Assembly: GCA_918026815.1 (NCBI GenBank)
Contig: CAKJVC010000097.1
Location: 124,001 to 188,000, forward strand
Source: Chalara sp. BL73
Lineage: Eukaryota; Ascomycota; Leotiomycetes; Helotiales
Reading direction: 5' to 3'
Length of the DNA stretch: 64,000 nucleotides
Made by a program: the position numbers and the translations under genes. Of the stretch, positions 12,891 to 24,735 are shown piece by piece. Within the stretch, counting starts at the first letter, position 1, and the number at the start of each line of letters is the position of its first letter. Below the pieces are notes generated by a model. That model was not told the origin of the DNA, ran no database searches, and was given only the letters and a program-made list of their open reading frames with translations.

Positions 12891-15800
12891 CGCTAAAATT
12901 GCAGTGCTCTGTTCTCATCGACGCTAAAATTGCAGTGCTGACATGCTTTGATTCAAATGGAATCAGCTAGTCCACAGGAGGTAATTTTTCATTGAGCAAT
13001 CTGTCCTGCCTGGCGGCTGCTCGCTTGAGTTGAGATTCTTTTTTAATCTATACGCTTTACTCTTAACTTTAAATTTTTTCCAATACAATAAACGGGAGCC
13101 AGCTTTTATGTTCTGTACTGGTACGGAATTACAGCCAGGCCATGCTAGAGAAATAATACTGCTAGCCTACTGTGCGCTAAAATTGCAGTGCTCATCCCTC
13201 TGGGGTCCTTTCCATTTCGGTCCAAGTTCTGCGGCTGTTTGCTGCCTAACAATTCAACCTCACACGACCGTTTGGCGGTGCAGGGTGAGGACAAGGTTGA
13301 GGCCCGCAGCTGTTTTGCAGCTTGACTATTCAGCCTCACACAACCTGCTAGCGAGCTGATGAGATTGGACACTACGTCAACTGTATCCCGCCATGAATTC
13401 CACGAGCATCAAACATTTAGCTACCTATAAAACAAAATCGAATATAGAAGATCTCATATTACTTTGTACTAATCATGCTTAATTATCGCCTACAATAAAA
13501 ACTTCTCTCGAAGGACGTTAATCGAGGCTCGCGAAGAAGTAATAGAGCTTTGACGGGACCCGCATTAACGCTGCAATTTTGGTATCACAAAAGCTTTTTC
13601 AAACGCTTACAAGTGCACAAACCCAGACGTACTAATAGCATCTTTAATCGCACGAAAGTAGTAGGGGCGCTGTTATAAATGTCATTGTTTCTTATAATAA
13701 GACCTCTCTTGAATTATTCATATGTTACGAGTTACAACCCAAGACTAAGAAATTATTTCTTGATTACGAACAGGCTATAAATCTAGAATAGCGGAAGGTC
13801 GGGAAATGGAATATGCCTCGGCTGTGCGAAGCATTCGAGGAATCGGCTGCCAAGCCTGCTCTCAACTCATTGTTAACTCGTTCATAAAGTGTGAGCTTCC
13901 TACCATTCAGGAACTTGACAAGTGCACTGCAAGTTTAGCGTTGCAAAAGAGATGCTTTGAAGGCTTCCATGTGCACTAAAATTTCAGTGGGTTTCTAGAT
14001 CCGGAGACTGCATCAACTCAATGCTGTCCCGACTCCTTCACCGCGTTAATTGCACTGCAATTTTAGCGTTAAGAAAGAGATTCCCCGAACCAGGGTTACT
14101 CATGGAAGGAGATACCTATCAAATCATGGCTCAGTTTACTTATCGCTTACTCGATGGAGGTTTGGCATTGCGCTAAAATTGTGGCGCCTGCATGCAGCCT
14201 ATTGGGGGAGAGTTGTCCCGCTTGCAAGCCTGGGGCTCCATAATTTTAGAGATATTACGCCCCATAACTACGAAGTACCCTGCACTGCAATTTTAGCATC
14301 TATGAGCGGGTTGACTGACATCAAGTGTGCTGATCTGCCGCCCGGGTCTGCCTCTAGTGTCCGAAGCTTTATGGAAATGCGGACTTTGGAGGCTTTTCCA
14401 GAACAAAGCAAGGCGGTCGGAGGCGGCCGCTGCATGAGGTGTGTGGAGTTCCAATCTCTCAATCACTTTCCGATGCCATTTTGAGAGCCTCTCCTCTTTC
14501 GAGCTTCCTTCTACACTAAAATTGCATTGTTGGCATGCATAGATACCCGAGATCAGCTGGTCAACGGGAACTGATTTTTCATTGATGGGACCTGCTCTGC
14601 CTGGCGGTTGCTCGCTTGACTTGAGATTTTTTTTAATTTATACATTTTACTCTTAACTTTAAAGTGTTTCCTCTACAATAAACGGTACCCAGCTTTTAGG
14701 TTCTGTATTGGCGCGGAATTCCAACCTGGTCGTGTTGGCAGTGATATTGCTGCCTGGTGTGCGCTAAAATTGCAGTGCCCGGGCCACGTCACAGCCGTTT
14801 TTCTGCCTGACGATTCAACCTCACGCGACCTCTTGACGGTGCAGGTGAGTACAAGGTTGAAGCTAATCTCCTCGTCGGCACTGAAATTGCCGGAGCCGCA
14901 GGGCACAGGATTGGCACACTCGTCGATTCAAAATGTGATCTCCTTATGGACGCTAAAATTGCAGTGTAGTTGCGGCGTTGCATGAAGCTGAGAGTTCAGT
15001 TCCCACGTCTACGTTAAAATTGCAGTGCAAACCGGCGATGAGACTACTCAGTCAGCCAGCCTTATTGACTCACTTCGCTCATAGTCGCGTAAAGCAAGTG
15101 CTTCACGAAAGCGAGGGACTTGCGCGACATGCGACCATGACTAATTTTAGGTGCGAACACCATCAAAAAACAAAGTCATGAAAAATTGATATTATGCGCC
15201 ATTATTGAAAAGCTACAAAGTTCTCACTATTTACAATTGAGTAGATACTACCAGCACCACACTCTACATCGGACGAGTCTCCGTACAAAACAGGAGGAGG
15301 ACTAGAGTCAAGATAGTCTCCAACCTCCTCCTTTTGTAGAGCTCCCTGGCCGTACAACTAAGTCATCATCATCCCCAAGAAGCGTAGGATCAATTAGAAT
15401 ATTTATCTGGCTTTCCAATTGACGTACATTTAGTTGGAGCGTAGGGTAAAAGTCCTCCGTCAGCTTAATCTTCTCTGCTGTAATGGGCGACTATGTTAGG
15501 TGGAAGTGTGAGCTTCCCACCATTCAGGAACCTTAGATCTACACTGCAATGTTAGCTTTGTGAGAGAGATGCTTTTGAAGGCTTCCATTTATGCTAAAAT
15601 TTTCAGTGGTTACTAGATCCGGAGACTGCATCGGCTCATTTGCTGTACTGGACTCGTTCACCGAGTGCACTGGCTCGCCAATTAGAAACGAATGTGCGCG
15701 CAGCAATTTTAGCGTCAAGAAAGCAATTCTTTGAACCAGGGTTACTTATGGAAGGAGATACCTATCAAATCATAGCCCAGTTTACTCATCGCTTACTCGG

Positions 15801-15954
15801 TAGAAAAAAGTTTTGCACTGCAATTTTAGTGTTCTGTTGTGACTTCAAGGCTGGCTTGCAGCACTGCAATTTTAGTGCTGATAGAGGTATTGGCGCCTAG
15901 TTTTCTCGGTTACGGTTTCGGGACCGTGTGTCTTACTGCACTGCAATTTTAGCG
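12891..15954. repeat. cluster of about 19 imperfect copies of a 17-bp motif in both orientations
   Basis: The consensus is GCACTGCAATTTTAGCG. Exact copies lie at 12891, 12922, 13175, 14762 (reverse orientation) and 14052, 15938 (forward). Near-matches (mostly one or two differences, some more) are at 13569, 13924, 13974, 14171, 14282, 14514, 14951, 15012, 15541, 15592, 15698, 15815 and 15861. Several neighbours face each other, for example 13924/13974 (about 65 bp end to end) and 14052/14171 (about 135 bp). That looks like short terminal inverted repeats beginning CACTG. A nested set of small non-autonomous DNA elements is the simplest reading. No transposase is encoded. The family is not identified. 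Confidence 0.75.
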
Positions 15955-16104
15955 TTTATAGGCAGACTGGCTGACACTAGGTGTGCTGATCTGCCCGTTC
16001 ATGTCAAAAGCCTTATGGAAACGCGAACTTGGAGGCTTTTCCAGAACCACAGCAAGGCGTTCAGAGACAGCCGCTGCATGAAGTGCCGCGGAGTTCCAAA
16101 CCCT
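12922..16104 (+). repeat. diverged tandem duplication, two units of about 1.6 kb
   Basis: Unit A (12922-14468) and unit B (14514-16104) run in the same order. Matching pairs include the CTGCCTGGCGG segment near 13010 and 14600, GTGAGCTTCC.ACCATTCAGGAA at 13890 and 15507, GAAGGAGATACCTATCAAATCAT at 14106 and 15750, and GGAGGCTTTTCCAGAAC at about 14388 and 16030. The 17-bp motif copies fall at matching places in both units. The middles (13380-13880 and 15000-15500) show little similarity. Differences include many transitions, so mutational decay such as RIP is possible but untested. Confidence 0.7.
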
Positions 16105-16326
16105 AACTCACTTTTCGGTGCATTTTTGTTACAGGCTCTCTCTTGAGTTAGTTATTCAACCAACGCTGCACTATCTGTTCCAACGCTTCTGATATCCTGC
16201 AGCTATTGCAGGACTTTGGCTTAATTGCTTTGACTGATGAACATGCATGAACTGTCCACGACTTGACTCTGACGAAGGGTCAAAACACATATCGTATCAC
16301 TCGCCCGGCCCTTACTCTCCATCGAC

Positions 16327-19300
16327 ATGTTCCCTCTCAAGCGGGTGTTGAATGATGATTCCAATGAAGCGTCTGGTCAAGGCTCCAATGAGGAACAACT
16401 GACTCGAAATGAATCGTACAGAAGACTTCCAGCCCAGAGGTAAGCTGCGCCACATACACTCTGGAGCCGTCGTTCTAAAGTGAAGGAAGCGAAATACCTG
16501 CCTTAGCTGAGACATCCTGGGATGGGTTATGGAGCAACATTCTAAGCCCGGACTTGCTAGATACTAACGATATGCTCGGGGTGGAAATGGATGTGGCAAG
16601 TAGTATGTCAATCCACAACGTAGAAGATGGTATCGAATCATGGGTTATGCAAGCGATGCCCCTGACGAGCGACCAGTCATCGGATTCACAAGGAACTCCA
16701 TTAGAATCATTATCATTGAATTCCCCTATCGGGGATCCTACCTGCTTGTGCTATGGAATGGTCAGTTACATTTTAATTCTGCTATCAGATATGCCTCCAT
16801 CAATTGTGTCGTGTTGCTCATTTAGATTTCCAGGTTTATCGAGCCGCCGTAAGAGTCGGGGGAAACATGCTAGAAATCGACGCGAAGTTGAAGGAAAACC
16901 TCAAACTTCGATCTGAGGACTCGTGCACATTCAGTATTCTAAAGTCAACGGCCCAAATAGTGCTATGTTTTCCGAACGGCACAGAGTTTGGTGTTCTCAA
17001 CACCCACGCAAGCAAGGCCTTAGAAAGTCTTGTTCAGCAGTCCAGTCTTCAATTTGAAGCAATTGCGTCTATTCAAGCAATACGGGAAACCATTGGAAGA
17101 GTAACCAAGGCTACTGATGCGGTGGTTCGTGTCAATATCAACGTCTATGGTCCGAGAGAATCTTGCCAGGAAGTCGGACGCCACTTGTCTAGCCAAAAGC
17201 TTTATTTGCAGCGCCCAGATAAACCGCGAACCGGATCGACATATAAGAATCCTCATGTTCTTTCTTTTGCGGATATGCAAATATCAAGCTATGAAAATCA
17301 ATTCGACGTAAGGGGTAATAGAGCACCAAAGCTAGATGATGCTGAGAAGTTCAGGGAGACGATCTCCAACGTGTACTCGTCTCTCACTAGAGGCGCGAAG
17401 CTCAGCAAAGTAGCGGGAGATCGTCGGCTTAAGAGTAAATTGCTACAGTAAGTTCGCTCTAGCTTCCTTGGCTTGACAATTACTCAGCTTGAATTTGAAT
17501 TATCAAGCTCGTAGCTGTCGAAACCCTGCCCCATCTGTCGCAGGAAAATGGAAGCTAATAAAATGGTGTAGACATCAAGAGGAGGCACTAGACTTTATGT
17601 TGCAGCGCGAGGATGGACCGATTCCTCCAGAATTCCGTTTGTGGAAGGCAATGGAAGGAGAAAATGAAGGCTGGTATGTCCCACGACGCCTAGTTTCTCG
17701 TGCATACTTAACTAATAGCCGTAAGGTATCTCCACGAAGTTACAAAAGCAAGAAATCGGACATTAGCCTCTGAGACCGGTGGAGGTATTCTTGCTGATGA
17801 GATGGGGATGGGAAAGTCACTGTCTACTTTGGCACTTATCACCAAGACTCTTGACAAAGCCTATGACTGGGTGATGGAGAAAAAGGCTAACCCGGAAACC
17901 CACAATAGGCAGATGGCCTGCAGGGCTACTTTAGTTCTGGCTCCGTCAGCGAGTACGTCTACCTGTGGGTTTCAAATCCTTTATGGTGACTATTAACATA
18001 CTATATAGTACTAATCAACGAGTGGTTCCATGAAATTGACCTGTAAGGCATAATTACGGAATCATTATGGTGCACCGAGCTGATTAGTTGCCCCAGACAT
18101 CTCGACGGAACACTCACAACTCTGAGATACCACGGCCCAAAACGCAAGACACTGGTGCTTGAAGATGCCGACATTGTATTCACGACTTATCACACAATAG
18201 TATCTGATTTTGCGGATAAATCCAGCCCTTTGCATGCAATGGAATGGTATAGAGTCGTTTTGGATGAAGGTATTTCAGAATTTTATGGGGAAGTATGAGT
18301 ATCGCTGACATATAGCTAGCTCATATCATTCGACGACAAGTCACAACCTTCTTCCGGGCCGTGACGGAGCTTAAAGCTAGGTCTCGCTGGTGTCTCACTG
18401 GGACACCAATTCAAAACAAGTTGGAAGATGTCGGGTCTCTCTTCGCATTTATTCGTGCCCACCCGTTTCACAGTATCGCTATGTTCCGGCGGTTCGTTTC
18501 GATACCATTTGATGAGAGTGAGGAGCGCAGAAAATTAGCGACGAAGAATCTGACCATCTTGCTTGAATCACTATGCTTGAGACGTTCGAGGGATCTTTTA
18601 CACTTGCCCGCCCCACAGTACAGAATTCGGACCCTCAAGTTCTCGCCAGAGGAAAGAGAACAATATGAACAGACGAAAAAGATCATGAATCGAGCCCTTC
18701 GGCAGAAAGTTAGTGAATCATATAGCAAAAGCACCTTTGGCATGTTCCAAGTACAACTGCAGCTTCGGATCCTCTGCAATCATGGCACTTACCAGCAGCT
18801 ATTCTCGTGGGCTAAAAGAAGCTTGCTGGACGAAAAGGAGGATGCGTTATGTTCCATCGGTGAAAATGGCGAGGTCCATTGCTCTGCTTGTAGGCAGTCT
18901 CTACCCATGCTGGGTTCAAGTGACCTCTACCGAACATACCGAGGGAGTTGTACACACGTTATCTGCAGAGAATGCTTGGATCAGAATGGACAAACCAGCG
19001 ACGTAGCGTCCGATACGAAAACTAAATGTCCACTTTGTGCAATCAGCGGGGTCCATACTTCAGTAGCCGGTCCTGATGCTCTCTCTCAAGGTCGAAGTGA
19101 TTCTTACCTGCGGCAAGAGGGCCATTCCTCCAAAATGGCAGCTCTGATCTCAGATATTCGAGAAAACTTATGGCAGACCAAAAGGTGAATCATACCATCT
19201 CCCTAACTTGCAATATATTGATTTTATTCCTTCGCAGTATAATATTCTCCTGTTGGACAAACACCCTAAATCTCATCGAAAGACACCTTCGAAAAGAAAA

Positions 19301-19776
19301 CATACCACTCCACCGAATCGACGGCGACAGTCCTCTTGCCTGTCGAAAGAGGGTTCTCGACGAATTCTCCAGCTCTTCCAAGATTCCAGTTCTCATCATG
19401 ACCACCGGGACCGGCGCGTTTGGGTAAGCTAACCCTCACTTGCTCACAATCAACCAGAAGTCATCGCCGGCAATTATTAGAAACAGTTACTAACGTGAAC
19501 GCAGCCTGAACCTCACGACTGCAAATCGGGTATTCATCATCGAACCGCAATGGAACCCAAGTGTAGAAATCCAGGCTGTCTCCAGAGCCATACGCATGAA
19601 CCAGAAAAACTCTGTCCTGGTTACGCGGTACATGATCGAGGCAAGTGTGGAGCAGGTAAGCTACTCTCTCTCTCTCTCTCTATCTGATTGGTATTTCTGA
19701 CAACAATTAGGAAATGCTTTCCCAGCAGAAGAGAAAGCTGATGATCGCGGAGATTGGCAATAATAATTGTTCTTAG
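16327..19776 (+). CDS. SNF2-family DNA-dependent ATPase with RING finger (Rad5/HLTF-like)
   Basis: Likely a chromatin or DNA-repair translocase combined with a RING E3 ubiquitin ligase module, nuclear. Eleven exons close in phase to 964 residues: 16327-16439, 16481-16760, 16834-17447, 17488-17673, 17726-17952, 18009-18042, 18097-18269, 18320-19184, 19238-19423, 19505-19655, 19711-19776. Motif I is ADEMGMGKS (about 429), motif II is VLDEAH (split by an intron, about 542) and motif III is CLTGTPIQNKLED. The RING finger (about 724-780) reads CSAC...CTHVICRECL...CPLC between the two helicase lobes, as in Rad5. The C-terminal lobe ends with EPQWNPSVEIQAVSRAIRMNQ; N replaces the usual G in the RxGQ-type motif VI. 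Exon 6 is only 34 nt, and introns 1 and 3 are 40-41 nt. It sits between two groups of repeat copies. Confidence 0.9.
19664..19682. repeat. (CT)n microsatellite in the last SNF2 intron
   Basis: A run of CT dinucleotides lies within the 55-nt final intron (19656-19710) of the SNF2 gene, where it may serve as an extended pyrimidine tract. Confidence 0.7.
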
Positions 19777-20670
19777 TGCTACTTCCAAGGGCAATGCAAT
19801 ATAATTCTTGGTCTTTGGGAAGAATCAATATCAGAGCGCGTCATTAAACCATCACTGCCTGCAAATAGATCTCTAAGATATGTCTCTACCTTTCCAAAAG
19901 GCGACCCTCCCGGGCACTGATTGGGAGAGTTGATACTAACTTGAATGGGTTAGCGAGGAGCGGCCAGGAGGTAGTGGTTAGGTGGTGTCAGTCACCACAC
20001 TCATATACGCTAAAATTGCAGTGCAAGCGAGTTCTCGGTCGTCCGTACCCCATAATCCGGTCCGCCCTAATATTAGGCCTCGTAAAATCAAGCGACTGAA
20101 CGCCAATCAGGCGTTTTTGGGGTGTGATGGTGACCGCAGCTTCCATGCATGCAATCATCCGAACTGAATGCCAATCGGATTAACCCCAAAAAATCCCACC
20201 AGCCCATGAACATCATTACCTATAATGTCGGTACGACAAGCCACCCAGGCACCAGCCATCCCCGACACATTGAGCCGCTTGATCCAATCGCAACGTGGGC
20301 TATGGGGGTGTTAATTTATATGGGAACCGGATGTCGTGGCGCAGTGAGCACAGCAGGCATTTCCGACCACTCGCGCAGAAAACATACTGTTCAGCTCGAG
20401 CCGCACGAGCGGCGGATCGCCATATTGAAGGGTTCCTACGTACGTATATCATTAGAAGCAACGAGGGATGAAGGTCCGGACGAAAACCTGCAGGTATGTG
20501 GGCTTTTCGGTTCACAATCTTTCACTGGTCAGGCTGCAGTTAATCCTTCAACTTTACAACGGCTGTGGTTGAAGATGTGATTCATCAGAGGAGAATCAAA
20601 ATAGGATTCAAAATGTGTATAAATAGTACAGGCTACATGAAGCTGAAAGGCTAGAAGGGCAAATGATTAG
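19777..20670. other. intergenic region with one 17-bp motif copy
   Basis: The region holds an exact reverse-orientation copy of the 17-bp motif at 20008-20024. A 143-codon plus-strand frame (20149-20580) has no recognisable feature and no splice support. Nothing else was assigned. Confidence 0.5.
20008..20024 (-). repeat. isolated exact copy of the 17-bp motif
   Basis: It is identical to the consensus found in the 12.9-16.0 kb cluster, but about 4 kb away on the other side of the SNF2 gene and without visible flanking similarity to either duplication unit. Confidence 0.8.
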
Positions 20671-20676
20671 GTATTA

Positions 20677-21309
20677 CATTTGTAAATAGTTGTATAACAA
20701 TTTGATCAAAATCGAGGTTTGTTGGTAGGCCCTGTCAAAAATTAGCCTTTTCTTTTGCCACGTCTTAGGAGTGGAGTGGACATACGCAAGGCTGAAGCTT
20801 GCAATAAAATAGAGCCACGCAAACCAAATTATCCCTATAAAGAATATACACAATAACATAGGTAGCGTAGACCCAATTCCTTTCCGAACCGATCCTTTCT
20901 GTGGGATTTCATAACCTCATGCTTGATATATACGCTTTCCATAGGACCAGTAGCAAATACACAGAAAAGACGAAGGCCAGAATAGAACCATTATTGATGT
21001 GACTCTTCTAACTTTGGGCGGCATATCGCGGTAAAGATACGTTGTCATGAAGAGGGCAACATTAATTTCGCAACTCTGCCTTTTAGGGTCCTCGGGGGAA
21101 AAAAAGCCAAGCAAAAAATGATACGCGAATAAAGTATAATGTAACCCGTACCGCCGTGCTAGCTTTGGGACTCACTGAATCTATCCCAATAAGAAAGAGA
21201 GCGGTACTAGAAAGCGGGAGCAGAACAATTAGGCGGAATAGCATCACGCCATCTAGTGCCCCATAAAACACTTTGCTTGTCCAGTATTGATCCGCTTTCG
21301 AATGACATC
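20677..21309 (-). CDS. possible multi-pass membrane protein, model uncertain
   Basis: Three open blocks on the minus strand are rich in hydrophobic helices. The first (about 21316-21170) contains FRLIVLLPLSSTALFLIGIDS and ends at a good donor (GTGAGT). The second (about 21070-20925) contains TSIMVLFWPSSFLCICYW. The third (about 20859-20680) contains LLCIFFIGIIWFAWLYFIA. Blocks one and two can be joined in phase. The join to the third (donor GTATAT near 20928) puts it in a different frame from its most hydrophobic reading. I do not recognise the family, and it may be decayed. It lies directly downstream of the ankyrin gene. Confidence 0.3.
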
Positions 21310-21352
21310 GGATCATAGAAAGTTGACGAGCGGGATCAGGAAGGTACCTACT

Positions 21353-23580
21353 TTAAAGCCGAAGTCTAAAGGAACTAGAAGAATTTCGAGGGGTTGATGG
21401 GCTGTTCGCTCTGTTCTTCAGACAGTCTCGAATGAAATATTTCATGTCGGGAGAAGCTTTCTTCAAGTCGCTTATCTCATCAACCGCCATGCCTTGTTTA
21501 AGCATCAACTCAACAAAATCGAATTCTAGTGTTCTTCGATTGATAGCAATTTGAAGAGCAGTCTGATTGTTGTTGTCCTTGATGTTGATGTCTGCATTAT
21601 GGTCTAGTAATATCCCTGCAACAATATAACCATTGGTCAAGGCGAGATGGTGGAGGGCCGTTTTGCCATGTTGGTCAATAGCGTTAACATCGGATTTGAA
21701 TCGGTGCTGAAGAAACGCCTCCATCATCTTCGTTTTTTGGGTCCCTGTATTTCGGGCCTGAGCAATGCAATGGATTGCCTTTTGGCCGTGCGCATCTTGA
21801 ACATTGGCATCGGCATTATAGTAGAGGAGTTCTTCAAGGACTTTTGGATCGTCGCTCCCAGCGGCGACATGCAACGGCGTCCGCCCGGAGCTATCTTCGA
21901 CTTCGTCAACCTTTGCACCCAGAGCCAGTAGTGGTCGTATCATGCCTGAAAACCCGTTTCGTACGCTGTAAAAAAGTGCATCTTTCAAGCTCGCCCCGGC
22001 TTCCTTTAACATTTCGACAACGAGGACATTTCCAACGGCCACCGCATGCATGATTGCATTCTTTCCATCACGGCGTTCTGTCAAGTTCAGAGGTTTTCTA
22101 CCCAGGCAATATTGGACTCGATATTCATCTCCAGCCAGGATTGCCCTGAAGAGCTCCGTTGCTTCTGGTGTTGTCGAACGTCTTCTTGAAAGTGCACTGC
22201 CACTGTGTTCCTCCGACACTTCTATGTCCGGTGAAGGTGGGTGAGATAAGTGGAGAATTTGTTTCTCATCCCGTACCTTTTTGAGAATCTTCTTTTGGAC
22301 TGATTCGGCGGCATCCAACCTGCCTCTTTTCAGGAACACCTCAACTAAAATTTCAGCGGCAGCCATACTATCGTCCTTCTGTGACTCTGAAGGCATGGCC
22401 TCGCCTTGTAGCTCGCAAATTTCCGCTAGGTAGGTTTCGTGCGCAGTGTATTCGTATAGATATTCGCCACTAGTCAACGGGACTTTATAGCCAAAATGTA
22501 AGTCTCGGTGCGCCTCCATGAGAACCAATTTATGCGCCGCTGCCTGCCGATAGTGACCTGCCTTTACGAATTGGTCGACTTCAATTCTGAGTCTATTTAT
22601 AATGTCTTCTAATACGTTTTGAGGAAGGATCTTGTCGGAATAAGGAGTGAAGTCCAGAAGTAAGGTTGAACAATAGCTACCAGCAGCGTTGACGTTTGTT
22701 TCACCAACTTCAAGCTCGACTAAAGGGAGCGATGATTGAGGTTCACTAAACAGCATACTAGGACTTGTTGGCTCAAAGGATATAGAACTACGCTCTTCCG
22801 TCGAAATAAGATTCGGCCGCCGAACCCCTTCTGTCTTGGATTTCCATATGATTTCGGCGGCAGTAGTTGCCCTGCCTAGGACGAGCTCTAGCAAGGAAGT
22901 ATCCTCCGAGGAAAGGCAATTATGTAATAACTCTTTATCCTTGGTATTTTTATCGTTTTCATCTTGCCAAAGAGAACCCTCGCCGCCTTTACCATTGTTT
23001 TCCCCAGGCTGAAGGGGGCGAAACTTGAGTGCTACCTCCAGAAGCCGAAGAAATGTTTGCGTTGCATCGGCATTTTGGGAGTGGTTGCTTGTATTGATAA
23101 TTCTAAGAACCTGTTTAGAACAAATCCTCCTGTCTGAGCTTCCGGAGCTACTTACATGTCCAGACTTTGGACGGAAAGGCTCAAAATTAATAAATAGAAA
23201 CCCAATTCCGCATTAATGTCCAGGATCCTAGTCCTACGATCTTTCTCCTCATTCTTGCGTGTCCAGATAGCTATTCTGGACTTACTCACGGAGCCTTTCC
23301 GCAGGTTATCAAACTCCTTGAGGAGGGCCGAGCAGCGATCTAGGGTTTTGCGTATGTTCTTCCAGGTCTCAATTTCATCGTGGCTAAGATGTGCCTCTGC
23401 TTTTCGACACTCACCAAGACGTTTGACATCTTCCAAGCATAGTCGTAAATGAACAATTCTTGACTGCAAGTCCTCTGGAATGTGTCCAGGTTCGTCCGCT
23501 AGTTTCTTGCAGATTTGCGAAACAAATTCTATGACTGACCAGACGCTGGCAATTGTAGCAAGTACCTCAAGGCCCGACAT
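21353..23580 (-). CDS. STAND-type N-terminal domain plus ankyrin repeats, no NTPase
   Basis: Likely a signalling or adaptor protein related to fungal NLRs. Two exons (23580-23156 and 23102-21353) close in phase to 724 residues. The intron acceptor is the AG of CTTAG, 7 nt beyond a first candidate AG that would shift the frame. The start MSGLEVLATIASVWSVIEF is the usual opening of the helical N-terminal domain of STAND proteins. A central part of unknown fold (about 190-480) follows. The C-terminal third has about five ankyrin-type units, for example SSGRTPLHVAAGSDDPKVL, HGKTALHHLALTNGY and NNQTALQIAINRR. No Walker A motif is visible, so this is not a complete NLR. An upstream in-frame extension to 23700 exists but lacks support. 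Confidence 0.8.
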
Positions 23581-24735
23581 GACAGCTTCGTTCCGAAATT
23601 GAGGTTGTAAGATCCACCTTGCTTGGTGGAGAACAAGATAAAGTCCGTCCCGAGGAGTCAGATGGTGAGTGCCTCTCACACTCGCAAACACCTGGCACAT
23701 CAGTAAATCAAGGCGGCTGTACGGCCGGCGTCATGGCTGCTGTCTGAAGTGAGGCGGAGTGGTGTACCTCCAGGCCACGTTGTCAGTTCGCCAGAAGATC
23801 CACGCTCCAAATCAGGGAATTGACGTTGAAGCTAGGGTGAATGAAGCACAAAGGAATACAAATCCTTCCCCGCCCTCCGCGCACAATCGAGAAAACAGAG
23901 GCTCTTCGCCACTTTGAGTAACATCTTCCCTTGTTGATTGGGGCTCAATTCTTGTACCGTACGTACTTCTCATGTTTTTGTGTCCCGTATGACCGTTATC
24001 ATTTTGCATGGGTTGGGTCAGCTCAGCTCAAATTCAACTTGGTAATTGGACAAAAATCCTTGCCAAGACCTGTTCAATACCCTGGTTTTCTTGATTGCTA
24101 GGGGAGGGGAGGGACGCAGCAGTATGAAAGAAACTGCGGTGAGCTCAATTAAGGAACCCAGCTGAACCATCACGGAATAAACCCATACAACGTATCCAAA
24201 ATATATTGGTTTCACATTCACGCCCCTGCTGATCTGCAGGCTGGCTTCTCCGCAGTCCTGTAAGGCTGAGTGGAGTCCGGCGATCTGGAACATGATGGAA
24301 TGCAGCCAAACACAACACCACTACCTGTTGCATTGCTTGCGTTAATTCGAAATCAAAGTACTAATACTTTTTCTCATTTAACTCATTCATGTGCACCTAA
24401 ATCCATTAAAGGATCTAATTCTATCCAAAATTCCATATCGTTTTCATAAGCGGACATGATGACTGCCGCGGGGCATTTTGTTTTTGTGCTACAATGGAGG
24501 AACTAGACACCTTGGCCATTAACAAGCCGAAAAAGGCAAGTGTCCGGCCTCAGCCCCCAATGAATTGCGGCGGGGCGCCTAACGTCATGGCCAACTATTT
24601 CCCCAAGTCTGGTTCTGAGCAGGGGGACCGGGTGAAGGCACTAATATCTGATCATCGCAGTGGGAAACTGTCGTTAATAGCGAAGAAAGTACAGCCTAAC
24701 CAACTTTATTCTCAATTGTTTGAATTGCTGTCGCT
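23581..24735. other. intergenic region between two divergent genes
   Basis: It separates the ankyrin gene (minus) from the MFS gene (plus). An open frame at 24494-24739 overlaps the MFS start in another frame and has no splice link to it. Minus-strand frames around 24018-24333 show no domain. Promoters of both neighbours are expected here. Confidence 0.5.

Noticed and set aside
12891..15954. CRISPR-like array of short repeats
   Set aside because: Repeat spacing is irregular, copies lie in both orientations, there are no spacers of constant length or cas genes, and the genome is eukaryotic.
20149..20580. 143-codon plus-strand frame as a gene
   Set aside because: No motif, no splice partners and ordinary chance length for this sequence composition.
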